A DNA stretch of 64,000 nucleotides from Myxococcus hansupus (GCF_000280925.3 NZ_CP012109.1:5600501-5664500), one strand, 5' to 3'. Positions 1 through 8,259 are shown, counted from the stretch's first letter. Made by a program: numbers and translations. Notes: generated by a model not told the origin, from the letters alone.

Positions 1-327
1 CCCCGAAGCAAGCCGCGCGGTGCCGTACTTCTCGCCGTAGCCCGCGGAGAAGCCCACGCCCGCCGTGCCCACGCCCTGATAGAGGAACCGTTGGAGTTCC
101 ACCTCGAACGTCAGCAGGGACTCATCGCCGAAGTAGTCCTTGTAAGGCGTCCCGGTGAGTCCCGGCTCCTCGTCGATGAGGGGCTTGTAGCCACCCATGC
201 GGAACTGGATGGCGCCCGTGCGAGGCGACTTCAGCGAGACTTCGTCATCCATTACGACAGTGTCCTGCCCCCACGCGGGCAGCGCGGCGAGCAACGCCAC
301 GACTCCCAGGGCTGATGCCCGACTCAT
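1..327 (-). CDS. outer-membrane beta-barrel protein, MXAN_2562-like (3' end outside window)
   Basis: The first 109 codons are visible; the rest lies beyond the window edge. The N-terminus (MSRASALGVVALLAALPAWG followed by QDTVV) is a clean Sec signal peptide ending near residue 20. The mature part has short alternating stretches such as TGAIQFRMGGYKPLI and LLTFEVELQRFLY, followed by a G/S/Y-rich segment, as expected of the first strands of an outer-membrane barrel. It resembles a Myxococcota family that I remember as the MXAN_2562 barrel family (from memory). Its ATG overlaps the TGA of the upstream MYXO-CTERM gene by four bases, so the two are probably co-translated. Function is unknown. Confidence 0.75.
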   Translation of the reverse strand, partial: MSRASALGVVALLAALPAWGQDTVVMDDEVSLKSPRTGAIQFRMGGYKPLIDEEPGLTGTPYKDYFGDESLLTFEVELQRFLYQGVGTAGVGFSAGYGEKYGTARLASG

Positions 328-1235
328 GAACGCTTCCTCCTCGAGGACAACCAGATTCCGAGGGACGCGAGCACCGCGCATCCCGTGATGCCGCCACCTG
401 CCGCCGTGCACCCGCCCGTCTCCGCGCCGCCAGCCCCGACGTAGCCGCCGTAGAAGCCTTCGCTCGCGATCGGCGTCCCCCGCGTCACTTCGGAAGGTTG
501 GCTCCGGTTGCCGGCCGCGTCGATGGCAATCGCCCGCACGGCATACTCGACACCGTTCTCGAGCCCATCCAGACGGAAGGTGGTGTTGGCCGCGGTCTGC
601 TCCTTCGAGACAAGCGGCTCGCCCGTTCCCGTTCCACCGTCTTCGCCCGCGACGAGCGAGAGCACCTCGACCGCCATGAGCGTCGCGCCCGTCGGCACCG
701 TCACGGTGGCGCTCAGCGCGGAGTCCAGGCCCGTCACCGCGGGAGCCGGCGGAACCGGGGGCGGCTCGGGGTCATAGACCAGGTCGATGGTGGGCGTGCC
801 AATGGAGCTGACGGAGTCCTGGCACGTGGTGCCGATGATGTCGCCGACGAAGCGATTGGTGGAGGCACACAGCCGGAACGACTTCTCCGTCGTCTGCGAC
901 TCACACGTCTGTCCCGTCGCGGCCAACGCCTCGCTCGCACGCAGCGACAGCGTTCCAGACATCGTGGTGGTGTCGCCGCTGGCGATCTGCAGGAGGGTCC
1001 TGTCCGTCGCAGCCGGTGCACGGTTGCACGTGCCGTCGCTGGAGAGCCACAGGTACAGGGGCTCGCAGAGATTCCCCGTCCGGGTCCAGGTCACGTTGCG
1101 TTCAGCCGTACAGTTCGCCTGGGAGACGACGATCCTGTTGTTCTGCAAGATGGTCGCTGGGGCCGAGAACGTCACCGTCTGCTGCCCGAGAGCAGTCGAC
1201 GCGAAGAGCAAGAGGCCAACGAGTGTGAGGCGCAT
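324..1235 (-). CDS. MYXO-CTERM-like anchored surface protein with fibronectin-III-like domain
   Basis: 303 residues. The start is the ATG that gives MRLTLVGLLLFASTALGQQ, a signal peptide cut after about residue 18. Residues 19-165 hold paired cysteines (TCNRAP, TCESQ, RLCAS, TTCQD). A Pro-rich linker (EPPPVPPAPAV) leads to a fibronectin-III-like module ending in ENGVEYAVRAIAIDAAGNRS. The C-terminus has a Gly/Ala/Cys-rich stretch, a hydrophobic segment (AVLASLGIWL) and SSRRKRS, the layout of a MYXO-CTERM sorting signal, which is thought to be cut and lipid-anchored at the cell surface. The stop overlaps the next gene's start (ATGA), so it is coupled to the outer-membrane barrel. It matches what I remember as the MXAN_2561 family. 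Role unknown. Confidence 0.8.
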   Translation of the reverse strand: MRLTLVGLLLFASTALGQQTVTFSAPATILQNNRIVVSQANCTAERNVTWTRTGNLCEPLYLWLSSDGTCNRAPAATDRTLLQIASGDTTTMSGTLSLRASEALAATGQTCESQTTEKSFRLCASTNRFVGDIIGTTCQDSVSSIGTPTIDLVYDPEPPPVPPAPAVTGLDSALSATVTVPTGATLMAVEVLSLVAGEDGGTGTGEPLVSKEQTAANTTFRLDGLENGVEYAVRAIAIDAAGNRSQPSEVTRGTPIASEGFYGGYVGAGGAETGGCTAAGGGITGCAVLASLGIWLSSRRKRS

Positions 1236-1305
1236 GGGTACGCCCAGGCTAGCAAGCGGGAGGCCACATGAAACGCCTTCTCGTCCGCTGGAAGCCATTC
1301 CGTCC

Positions 1306-1341
1306 GAGCCGTCCCGCCGCGCCAAACAGGCAGGACGGCTC
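1306..1341 (-). terminator. hairpin downstream of the asd-like gene
   Basis: GAGCCGTCC-C-GCC at 1306-1318 pairs with GGC-A-GGACGGCTC at 1329-1341, a 12 of 13 bp stem with a 10-nt loop. It starts 20 nt past the asd-like stop codon. There is no U-tract, so it is a probable rather than certain terminator. Confidence 0.5.
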
Positions 1342-1360
1342 CAGGCGCTTTGCCAAATTG

Positions 1361-2395
1361 TCAGGCGGAGCGCTCGGCCAGGCGGAGTCCGGCCTCCACC
1401 AGGTTGAGGGCGGCCCCCCGGCTGGCGTTGTCCACCGAGGCGAAGAGCGTCACCCACTCCGGGGCCTGGGGGAAGGAGCGCACCCGGCCCACGTGCACGG
1501 CCGGGTCCGACGTGACGAGCATGGGCATGGGGTACACCCGCTCCCCGGGCACATCCAGGACCTTCAGGACGGAGGACGTCTTGAGGGCCGCGCGCACCTG
1601 CTCCACCGGGCCCGGCTTCTTGAGCTGCACGTTCAGCGTGAGGCCGTGCCCGTAGAAGGAGGGCACCAGCACCGCCGTCCCGGCGATGACGGGCACGTCG
1701 CCCTTGGACGAGAAGAGCCGGGCCGCCTCCAGGGTCCAGCCACCCTCCTCCTCCGTCCAGGGCGAGTTCACCATGAAGCCCCCCACCTGGGGCACCAGGT
1801 TGAAGCCCACGCGGTGCGGGAAGACATGCGGGTCGGGCTCCCGGCCGGACATCAGGTCCGCGGTCTGCTTCTCCAGCTCCGCCACCCCGCGCACGCCCGC
1901 GCTGGACGCGGACATCAGCGCCGTCACCTGCGCGCGCACCACCCCGAAGGCCTTCCGCAGCGGCTCCACCGCATGAACCGCGGCGGTGGTGACGGCGCCC
2001 GGCAGGCACACGATGCGGCCCTTGAACGTGAACCCCGCGCCCAGGATGTCGCTGTTGAAGCCCGGCAGCACCATGGGGACGTTGCCGTCACCCCGGAAGG
2101 CGTTGCTGATGTCCACCACCCACGCGCCCGCGGCCTGCGCGGCCGGGGCCAGCTTGCGCGACGCCTCGGCGGGCGTGGCCAGGAGCACCAGCTTCAGACC
2201 GCGGAAGGCGTCCGGCGTCGCCTGCTCGACCTCGAGCGAGTCTTCGCCGTACTCCACCTCCACGCCCTTGGAGCGCTCGGAGCCGAAGGCGCGCACGCGC
2301 TCGGCGGGCACGTCCTGCGCGTACAACGCGGCGAGCACCTCGCGGCCCACCACGCCCGTCGCGCCCACCACGCCAATCGTCAAGTCGTCTCTCAT
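1361..2395 (-). CDS. aspartate-semialdehyde dehydrogenase-like protein lacking catalytic residues (Usg-1-like)
   Basis: 344 residues with the ASADH fold. The NADP-binding loop IGVVGATGVVGREVL (7-21) and the WVVDISNAFR stretch (92-101) are intact. Members that catalyse the reaction have Cys in an N-C-S/T turn, a Gln in YQ-x-x-SG, and an Arg and His in R-x-P-x-x-x-GH. By eye alignment these positions are Ala134 (in CLPGAVTTAAV), Met161 (in TALMSASSAG) and Leu243 (in AVLVPSFYGH); only His250 remains. Loss of the nucleophile is a hallmark of the Usg-1 paralogues seen beside or instead of true asd in some proteobacteria. Automatic annotation would probably call it Asd, but I doubt it makes aspartate semialdehyde. 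It is the last gene of the envelope operon, 52 bp after tsaB. Confidence 0.8.
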   Translation of the reverse strand: MRDDLTIGVVGATGVVGREVLAALYAQDVPAERVRAFGSERSKGVEVEYGEDSLEVEQATPDAFRGLKLVLLATPAEASRKLAPAAQAAGAWVVDISNAFRGDGNVPMVLPGFNSDILGAGFTFKGRIVCLPGAVTTAAVHAVEPLRKAFGVVRAQVTALMSASSAGVRGVAELEKQTADLMSGREPDPHVFPHRVGFNLVPQVGGFMVNSPWTEEEGGWTLEAARLFSSKGDVPVIAGTAVLVPSFYGHGLTLNVQLKKPGPVEQVRAALKTSSVLKVLDVPGERVYPMPMLVTSDPAVHVGRVRSFPQAPEWVTLFASVDNASRGAALNLVEAGLRLAERSA

Positions 2396-2447
2396 GGCGC
2401 GTCCTTTACGCCACCGGGGCCCGGGAGCGCGAGCGCCACGCGACGTC

Positions 2448-3185
2448 TCAGTCTTCCTTCAACCGTGCGGTGGGCGCCGGCCCGGGCAGCGGCGGGAACT
2501 TCGGGTTGCGCTCCGGCTCGGAGGCCCGCACGTAGTGCGGTTCCATGGCGAACATCGCCTCCAGCGACTGCTGCTCCGGGAAACGCGCGAGCTGGGCCAG
2601 CGCCACCGCGGACGGAAAGGCGGGTGCTGGCAGCAGCCGCTCCGGCGCCACCCCGTGCGACACCAGGGCGGTGCGGTAGTTCTCCAGCGCGGGTCCCAGG
2701 GCCAGCGCCCGGGGCTCGGCGGCCATGCGCGCGGCCACCTCGGCGGGAGACATCGCCGTCTCCGGATCCAACGCCTCCACCGTCCCGCCCCGTCGCACGT
2801 ACGCGCCCAGGTACAGGTCGTCCTTGCGCGCCACCGCGAGGCAGTACAGCGGCACGTCCTCGGGGCCCTCCAGCGCGATGGCCGCCAACGACGACGCCCC
2901 CGCCACCTTCAACCCCGTGGCGTAGGCCAGCGACTTCATCGTCGCCAGGCCGATGCGCAGCCCCGTGAAGGAGCCCGGCCCCAGGCCCACCACCAGCCCC
3001 TCCAGGGCGGGCAGCGTGGCGCCGTGCCGCTCCAGCAGCTCCCCGACGATGCCGGGAAGCGCCTCGCTCTGCTTTCGCGGCGGCCCCACCACCACGTGCT
3101 CCAGGGTGCGCAGCCCGCCATCGGGCGCACGCTCCACCAGGGCCATCGAGAGGGTCAACGTCGAGGTGTCCAGCGCGAGAAACAT
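2448..3185 (-). CDS. tsaB: tRNA threonylcarbamoyladenosine biosynthesis protein TsaB
   Basis: 245 residues. TsaB is the inactive ASKHA-fold partner that, with TsaD and TsaE, transfers threonylcarbamoyl to A37 of ANN-decoding tRNAs. The N-terminus MFLALDTSTLTLSMALVE and the motif VGLGPGSFTGLRIGLATMK are diagnostic. I chose the ATG at 3185 over an in-frame start ten codons upstream because family members begin directly at the first beta strand. It follows rlpA by 11 bp and precedes the asd-like gene by 52 bp, so it is an internal gene of the leftward operon. Length is normal for the family. Confidence 0.93.
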   Translation of the reverse strand: MFLALDTSTLTLSMALVERAPDGGLRTLEHVVVGPPRKQSEALPGIVGELLERHGATLPALEGLVVGLGPGSFTGLRIGLATMKSLAYATGLKVAGASSLAAIALEGPEDVPLYCLAVARKDDLYLGAYVRRGGTVEALDPETAMSPAEVAARMAAEPRALALGPALENYRTALVSHGVAPERLLPAPAFPSAVALAQLARFPEQQSLEAMFAMEPHYVRASEPERNPKFPPLPGPAPTARLKED

Positions 3186-3196
3186 GGGACGGCTCA

Positions 3197-3697
3197 CTAC
3201 ACCGGCGCGGCCCACATTGCCTGCGGAATCTCCGACAAGCGGTCGTCGCAGCGGTACAGCCGCACGCGCACCACGCCCTTGTCCAGCATGTCCAGCTTCC
3301 GCGCGGCGCCCTTGGACAGGTCGACGACGCGGCCGTCGACGAAGGGCCCCCGGTCATTCACCCGGACCTTCACCGCGCGGCCGTTCTCCATGTTCACCAC
3401 GCGCAGGCAGGAGCCGAAGCGCAGCTTGCGGTGCGCGGCCGTCATCGCCTCCTGGTTGAAGCGCTCACCGCTGGCGGTGGGGCGCCCGTGCAGGCCGGGG
3501 CCGTAGAAAGAAGCCAGCCCTTCTCCCAGGTAGGAGCGGGGCAGTTGCTCGCGCTTCGTCACGCCCGGCGTGCCACTTCGGGAACGGGGCGGGCGGGTGG
3601 CGGTGCCTTCCTCCGCGTCGGGCTTCGCCGCCCGCGAGGCGCAGGCGGAGGAGATGAAGGCCACGGAGAGCAGTCCGGCAACGGCGGTTCCTCGCAT
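3197..3697 (-). CDS. rlpA: RlpA-like septal ring lipoprotein (double-psi beta-barrel)
   Basis: 166 residues. Lipoprotein signal with lipobox ISSAC (Cys about 19), a short disordered Arg/Pro/Ser linker, then the RlpA double-psi barrel: GLASFYGPGLHGRPTASGE, the TAAHRKLRFG strand and VRVNDRGPFVDGRVVDLSKG. Related RlpA proteins are lytic transglycosylases or peptidoglycan-binding proteins, and the Asp in NDRGPF is one of the active-site residues in the active ones. There is no C-terminal SPOR domain, so it is the short form. Seven bp separate it from rseP and 11 bp from tsaB. Confidence 0.85.
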   Translation of the reverse strand: MRGTAVAGLLSVAFISSACASRAAKPDAEEGTATRPPRSRSGTPGVTKREQLPRSYLGEGLASFYGPGLHGRPTASGERFNQEAMTAAHRKLRFGSCLRVVNMENGRAVKVRVNDRGPFVDGRVVDLSKGAARKLDMLDKGVVRVRLYRCDDRLSEIPQAMWAAPV

Positions 3698-3704
3698 GCG
3701 TCCT

Positions 3705-5336
3705 CTAGCGGGTGATGTCGTTGGTCACGGCCAACAGCATCAGCAGGACGAGCAGCGCCAGTCCCACCATGTTGGCCACTTCGCGGACGCGAACAGGGAT
3801 GGGGCGGCGGCGAATTCCCTCCCAGGCGGCGGAAAGCAGGTGGAAGCCGTCCAGCACGGGGATGGGCAGCAGGTTCATCACGCCCAGGTTGATGGAGATG
3901 AGCGCCATCAGGTGGAGGAAGCTGTCCAGGCCCTGCTCGGCGCTCTTGGACGCCAACTGGTACATCATGATGGGGCCGCCCACGGTGCTCATCGGCACCG
4001 AGCCCGTCACCAGCTTGCCGAGCACGAGCACCATCTGCTTGACGATCTTCGGGACGATGAGCGCGGCCTCCTTCAGCGCGGCGCCCGGCCCCATGTACAC
4101 CGTCACCTCGTCGACGACCGGCATGTCCGCGGCGGACAGCCCCCAGTTGCGCACCCCCAGGACAATGGGCGACGTCGCCGTGCCCATCTCGTCCTCCATC
4201 TTCAGCGGCGCCTGCGCCAGGGTCGCCGTGCGCTCACCGTCGGCGCCCCGCCACGTCAGCTCGAAGGGGCGCTCCTTCAACCCGTTCAACGTCAGGGACA
4301 GCGCGTAGAACGACTCCAGCGGCTTGCCATCCAGCGCGAGGACGCGGTCTCCAGGACGCAGGCCGCCCTTCTCCGCCGCGCTCCCAGGCGCCACGGTGGC
4401 CATGTACAGGTCCGGCGTCTCCGCGCCCAACGTCGCCGGCCCCACGCCCTCCTGCTTCGGCATGGTGACCTTCAGCACCGTGGCCGCCCGCCCGGTCACC
4501 GCCCCCGCCGCCACCGGATCCATGCGGCGCACGGTCAGCTCCAGCGGCGTGCCCACCGCATGCTTGTCCATCTCCGTCTGGAAACGGCCCTCCGTGTCCA
4601 CGCTCACGCCGTTGATGGCCAGGATGCGGTCGAAGGTGCGCAGGCCCGCCTGCTCTGCCGCCGAGCCCGGAGGCACGCCGAGGATGGCCGGCTTCGCCGT
4701 GGCCTCCACGCCAATGGAGCCCCGCTCCACCGTCTCGACGGGGTTCGAGTCCACCTGCTTCTTGGGCGTCAACTCCACTGTCAGCTTCTCGCCATTGCGA
4801 TCCAGGACAATGGGGAGGGGCTGATCGAAACGGCCCACGAGCGCTTCCCGCATCTCGTTGAACGTGCGGACGGGCGTCCCATCCACGGAGAGCACCCGGT
4901 CCCCCGGGAGAATGCCCACGGCCTGCGCGGCCGAGCCCGGGCTCACGGCGCCCACGTAGGTGGAGGTCGCCTGGTGCGGCCCGAGGAAGACGAAGAAATA
5001 GACGAGGACGGGGAAGATGAGGTTGAAGGCCGGCCCCGCCAGGACGATGAGGCCCCGCTTCCACGGCGGCTGCGCCAGGAAGCCCCGGCTGGCCTCCTCC
5101 GGGCTGAGCTCCTCGTGGGGCATGTCCCCCGCCATCTTCACGTAGCCGCCCAGGGGGAGCAGGGCAATCTGGTACTCGGTCTCGCCCTTCGTGAAGCCGA
5201 TCAGCTTCGGCCCGAAGCCGATGGAGAACTTCAGGACCTTCACGCCACAGGCCTTCGCCACCAGGAAGTGGCCAAGCTCGTGCACCGTCACGAGCACGCC
5301 GAGCAACAGGACGAAGAACCCGATGTTTTGGAGCAT
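3705..5336 (-). CDS. rseP: RseP-type site-2 intramembrane metalloprotease with three PDZ domains
   Basis: 543 residues from the ATG at 5336; an upstream TTG at 5372 would add 12 non-family residues. Zinc motif H19-E-L-G-H23 lies in the first membrane helix, followed by GHFLVAKACGVKVLKFSIGFG. C-terminal MNLLPIPVLDGFHLL is the second metal-ligand motif, with another helix near the end (VGLALLVLLMLLAV). Between them are three PDZ-like modules, each with an SPGSAA/PPGSAA/APGSAA carboxylate loop, near residues 105-150, 210-255 and 315-360. Most RseP proteins have two. The family cleaves anti-sigma factors and signal-peptide remnants in the inner membrane. It sits 84 bp after cdsA, where many bacteria place dxr-rseP; dxr is absent here. 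Confidence 0.92.
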   Translation of the reverse strand: MLQNIGFFVLLLGVLVTVHELGHFLVAKACGVKVLKFSIGFGPKLIGFTKGETEYQIALLPLGGYVKMAGDMPHEELSPEEASRGFLAQPPWKRGLIVLAGPAFNLIFPVLVYFFVFLGPHQATSTYVGAVSPGSAAQAVGILPGDRVLSVDGTPVRTFNEMREALVGRFDQPLPIVLDRNGEKLTVELTPKKQVDSNPVETVERGSIGVEATAKPAILGVPPGSAAEQAGLRTFDRILAINGVSVDTEGRFQTEMDKHAVGTPLELTVRRMDPVAAGAVTGRAATVLKVTMPKQEGVGPATLGAETPDLYMATVAPGSAAEKGGLRPGDRVLALDGKPLESFYALSLTLNGLKERPFELTWRGADGERTATLAQAPLKMEDEMGTATSPIVLGVRNWGLSAADMPVVDEVTVYMGPGAALKEAALIVPKIVKQMVLVLGKLVTGSVPMSTVGGPIMMYQLASKSAEQGLDSFLHLMALISINLGVMNLLPIPVLDGFHLLSAAWEGIRRRPIPVRVREVANMVGLALLVLLMLLAVTNDITR

Positions 5337-5420
5337 GGGCGCAACACTAATCGTGGGCGCCTGAGCGGACAACGCGCAACCGGGCCTGTCCAGCAGACAG
5401 GCAACCGGAGAACGCGCCGC

Positions 5421-6251
5421 CTAGGGCAACAGGCCCCGGACGAACTGCACGTAGACGAACACCAGCGGGGCATTGAACAGGAGCGCGTCGATGCGATCCA
5501 ACACGCCGCCGTGGCCCGGGATGAGGAACCCCGAGTCCTTCACGCCATAGGCGCGCTTGAGCATGGACTCACACAGGTCGCCCACCGGCCCCAGGATGCC
5601 ACCCGCGATGCCGAGCAGCACGCAGTCCCACACCGTGAACACCGGGAAGAAGAACTGACGGGCAATGAACATGCCGCCCACCGAGCCGAGCATGCCGCCG
5701 AAGAACCCTTCCCACGTCTTGTTGGGGCTCACCTCGGGGTACAGCTTGTGCTTCCCCATGAAGCGCCCGAAGAAGTAGGCGGCGGTGTCGTTGGCCCAGG
5801 TGATGACCAGCGCACAGATGACCCACGCCATGCCGTCATCGGGCAGCAGGCGCAGCGCGGACATGGCCGTGAGGCCCACCGCGCCGTACAGGAAGCCGTT
5901 GACCAGGTGCGCCGTCCGCGTCGGCGCCTCCGCGAGCGGCCCCTTGAACAGGTGGTAGATCCACGCGAAGAACGCGAAGACGATGGTCAGCCAGAAGGCC
6001 GTCTCGCCCGTGCGCGCCGCGTCCCGCAGCGGCAGGAAGGGCAGCACCGCGGCGAAGGCCATGCCCACCCAGGAGGCCACCGTCAGGCGCTTCTGGACAA
6101 TGAGGTAGTACTCCCCCACGCAAGCGGCGGAGGCGAGCCCCAGCAGGGCCGCGCTCCAGAACCCGCCGAGGAAGAGCATCAGAATGACCAGCGGCAGCAG
6201 CGTCACCGCGGAGACGACGCGGATGACGAGGTTTCGGTTCTTGTCGTTCAC
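5421..6251 (-). CDS. cdsA: phosphatidate cytidylyltransferase CdsA
   Basis: 276 residues with about seven or eight hydrophobic segments. It makes CDP-diacylglycerol from phosphatidate and CTP in the inner membrane, the branch point for all phospholipids. SPNKTWEGFFGGMLGSVGG and the C-terminal signature SMLKRAYGVKDSGFLIPGHG followed by GVLDRIDAL are diagnostic. The start is GTG at 6251, overlapping the uppS stop (GTGA), which indicates translational coupling with uppS. Confidence 0.95.
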   Translation of the reverse strand: MNDKNRNLVIRVVSAVTLLPLVILMLFLGGFWSAALLGLASAACVGEYYLIVQKRLTVASWVGMAFAAVLPFLPLRDAARTGETAFWLTIVFAFFAWIYHLFKGPLAEAPTRTAHLVNGFLYGAVGLTAMSALRLLPDDGMAWVICALVITWANDTAAYFFGRFMGKHKLYPEVSPNKTWEGFFGGMLGSVGGMFIARQFFFPVFTVWDCVLLGIAGGILGPVGDLCESMLKRAYGVKDSGFLIPGHGGVLDRIDALLFNAPLVFVYVQFVRGLLP

Positions 6252-7039
6252 GCCTTGGCCTGCTGAGGAGCGTCCTCCCGCTGCACCTGAGCCGACGTGA
6301 GCCCGAACCGGCGCTCACGCTGCTGGTACTGCGATACGCAACGGAGGAACTCGTCAGTACGGAAGTCCGGCCACAAGGCGTCGGTGAAGCACATCTCCGC
6401 GTACGCCATCTGCCAGAGCAGGAAGTTGGACACGCGCAGCTCGCCGCTGGTCCGGACCATCAGGTCCAGCGGAGGCAGTCCCTGCGTCCACAGGAACTGC
6501 TCGAAGTCGCTCTCCTCCACCCTTCCCGCCGCCAGCTCGCCCCGCCCCACCGCCTCCGCCAACCGCCGCGCCGCGTGCAGGATCTCCTCCCGCCCGCCAT
6601 AGGACAACGCCAGCGACAGCACCATGCCGGTGTTGTGCGCCGAATCGGCCCGCAGCCGGTCCAGCGGCTCGCGCACGTAGCGCGGCAACCGGTCCACGTC
6701 GCCAATGGCGTTGAGCCGGATGCCGTTGTCCAGAATCTCGGAGCGCTCGCGCTCCAGGTAGTCCCGCAGCAGGTCCATCAGCCCGGCGACCTCTTCCGCC
6801 GGACGGGCCCAGTTCTGCGACGAGAACGCGTACAACGTCAGCGCCTGGATGCCCAGGCGGCGCGCGGTGCGCGTCACTTCACGCACGCTCGACGTCGCCT
6901 CCCGGTGCCCTTCCAACCGGGGCAGCCCCCGGGACTCCGCCCACCGCCCGTTGCCATCCATGATGATGCCCACGTGGCGCGGCATGGGCCGGGCCTTCAC
7001 GGCTTGTTCGAGGGCGGAGATCACTGAAGGGCGTTCCAT
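6248..7039 (-). CDS. uppS: isoprenyl transferase (undecaprenyl diphosphate synthase family)
   Basis: 263 residues. It condenses isopentenyl diphosphate onto an allylic primer in cis to make the lipid carrier for peptidoglycan and O-antigen synthesis. HVGIIMDGNGRWAESRGLPR contains the catalytic Asp28 and the diphosphate-binding loop; LYAFSSQNWARP and VRTSGELRVSNFLLWQ are further family motifs. The ATG at 7039 gives the usual short N-terminus; the open frame continues upstream, but with no family similarity. It is the first gene of the leftward envelope operon and overlaps cdsA by four bases. Confidence 0.95.
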   Translation of the reverse strand: MERPSVISALEQAVKARPMPRHVGIIMDGNGRWAESRGLPRLEGHREATSSVREVTRTARRLGIQALTLYAFSSQNWARPAEEVAGLMDLLRDYLERERSEILDNGIRLNAIGDVDRLPRYVREPLDRLRADSAHNTGMVLSLALSYGGREEILHAARRLAEAVGRGELAAGRVEESDFEQFLWTQGLPPLDLMVRTSGELRVSNFLLWQMAYAEMCFTDALWPDFRTDEFLRCVSQYQQRERRFGLTSAQVQREDAPQQAKA

Positions 7040-7089
7040 GAAGCCGCGCACCCTAGCGATGCCGCCGCGCGCCGTCCACGGGCGCGTGC

Positions 7090-7108
7090 CCCAACCGTCA
7101 CGGTTGGG
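7090..7108 (-). terminator. compact inverted repeat between the SDR gene and uppS
   Basis: CCCAACCGT-C-ACGGTTGGG is a 19-bp dyad with 9-bp arms around one base. It lies between the SDR stop and the uppS start, about 50 bp upstream of uppS. It could terminate the SDR transcript or be an operator for the uppS operon. There is no U-tract. Confidence 0.4.
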
Positions 7109-7201
7109 CCCTGGCCGGTCGCCCGCTGGCGGTGGGCCGCTCCTTCCCCGGAATGGCCCATCGTGTAGGCCAAGGTAGGCCAGCACAAGCTCGCAGGCCC
7201 G

Positions 7202-8155
7202 TCATTCGAGCGGCCAGTCGGGACACGCACGCTCCATGGGGCCGTCGCGCCAGGACGCGTATGCCGCCGCGTCGGCGACCTGATACGGCTGGCCGAAGGC
7301 CCGCGCGAAGTGCTCGCCCCAATGCGGCTGAGAACCGTCCGCGTCGGTGAAGCCGTACTCGCGCGCCAGGCCCCACGAGCTGAACACCCTGCCCGCCTTC
7401 GCGGCCACGTGCGGATCCGCCGCGAGCGCCGCCACCGCCCGGCCCACATAGCAGGGGCTCTCCGAGGCGATGAAGTTCGGATCCTTCTTCGCCCCCTCGC
7501 GCCAGTTCGCCTCCGTCACGCCGAAGTTCTCCAGCATCTCTTCCGACCGGAGGAAGCCCGGTGTCACGGCCAACGCGGTGACCTTCGTGCGGCGCAGCTC
7601 CCGCGACATGCCGAAGGCCAGCCGGATGACGGACATCTTCACCAGGTCGTACCAGAGGTTGCCGCGGTAGCCGAACGAGTCCCCGTCCGTGATTTCGACG
7701 AGGAGTCCCCGCTCGGCCGCGAGCATCAGGGGCACGGCGTGGCGGCTGGTGAGCAGGTGCGTGAAGACGGCGCGCTCGAACATCTGCTGCCCCTTCGCCG
7801 CGGACTGTTTCCAGAACGCCGGGCCGAAGTCCGTGAGCGCGTCGCCGCCCCAGATGTCGTTCACCAGGATGTCGAGCCGCCCCTGCTCCTGCTGGATGCG
7901 CGCGCACAGGGACTCGACCTCGGCCTCGACGGAGTGGTCCACGCGGACGGCGATGCCTCGCCCGCCCTTCGCGTCGACAAGCTCGGCGGTCTCCTCGATG
8001 GTCTCCGGGCGCGAGCCCGTGGCGGGGCGGCCTCTCACGCTGCGGCCGGTGCAGTACACGGTGGCGCCAGCCTCTCCGAGCATGGTGGCGATGCCGCGCC
8101 CCGCGCCTCGGGTGGCGCCAGCGACCAGGGCGATGCGTCCTTCGAGTGGCTTCAT
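7202..8155 (-). CDS. short-chain dehydrogenase/reductase
   Basis: 317 residues. The Rossmann glycine motif is ALVAGATRGAGRGIA near residues 9-23, the NNAG-equivalent is DILVNDIWGGD, and the catalytic Tyr-x-x-x-Lys is YDLVK in GNLWYDLVKMSV. The Ser position is ITDGDSFGYRG. This is an NAD(P)-dependent oxidoreductase of unknown substrate, with a roughly 60-residue C-terminal tail (HWGEHFARAFGQPYQ). The ATG at 8155 is preferred over in-frame codons further upstream because the beta strand starts at once. It is divergent from the WYL regulator, with a large palindrome in the shared intergenic region, so it is probably that regulator's target. Confidence 0.85.
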   Translation of the reverse strand: MKPLEGRIALVAGATRGAGRGIATMLGEAGATVYCTGRSVRGRPATGSRPETIEETAELVDAKGGRGIAVRVDHSVEAEVESLCARIQQEQGRLDILVNDIWGGDALTDFGPAFWKQSAAKGQQMFERAVFTHLLTSRHAVPLMLAAERGLLVEITDGDSFGYRGNLWYDLVKMSVIRLAFGMSRELRRTKVTALAVTPGFLRSEEMLENFGVTEANWREGAKKDPNFIASESPCYVGRAVAALAADPHVAAKAGRVFSSWGLAREYGFTDADGSQPHWGEHFARAFGQPYQVADAAAYASWRDGPMERACPDWPLE

Positions 8156-8228
8156 GGCTGACACTCCTCCAGGCCCGCTGGCGCTTCTCGCGCGGGGGCA
8201 CGACGGGTTCGTGTGCACACCCTACGAA

Positions 8229-8259
8229 GGGAATCCTGACATCCCCTGTCATGATTCCC
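8229..8259. promoter_or_regulatory. 31-bp near-perfect palindrome, probable operator
   Basis: GGGAATC at 8229-8235 and TGACA at 8237-8241 are mirrored as TGTCA at 8247-8251 and GATTCCC at 8253-8259. The spacer is 5 bp and one pair mismatches (8236/8252), so 12 of 13 arm positions are complementary. It lies between the divergent SDR and WYL-regulator genes, 28 bp before the regulator's start codon. A dimeric regulator site controlling both genes is the natural reading; the adjacent WYL protein is the obvious candidate. Confidence 0.7.

Noticed and set aside
3570..6266. 898-codon rightward open frame across rseP and cdsA
   Set aside because: It is the shadow of two well-recognised leftward genes and has His/Arg-rich composition typical of antisense frames.
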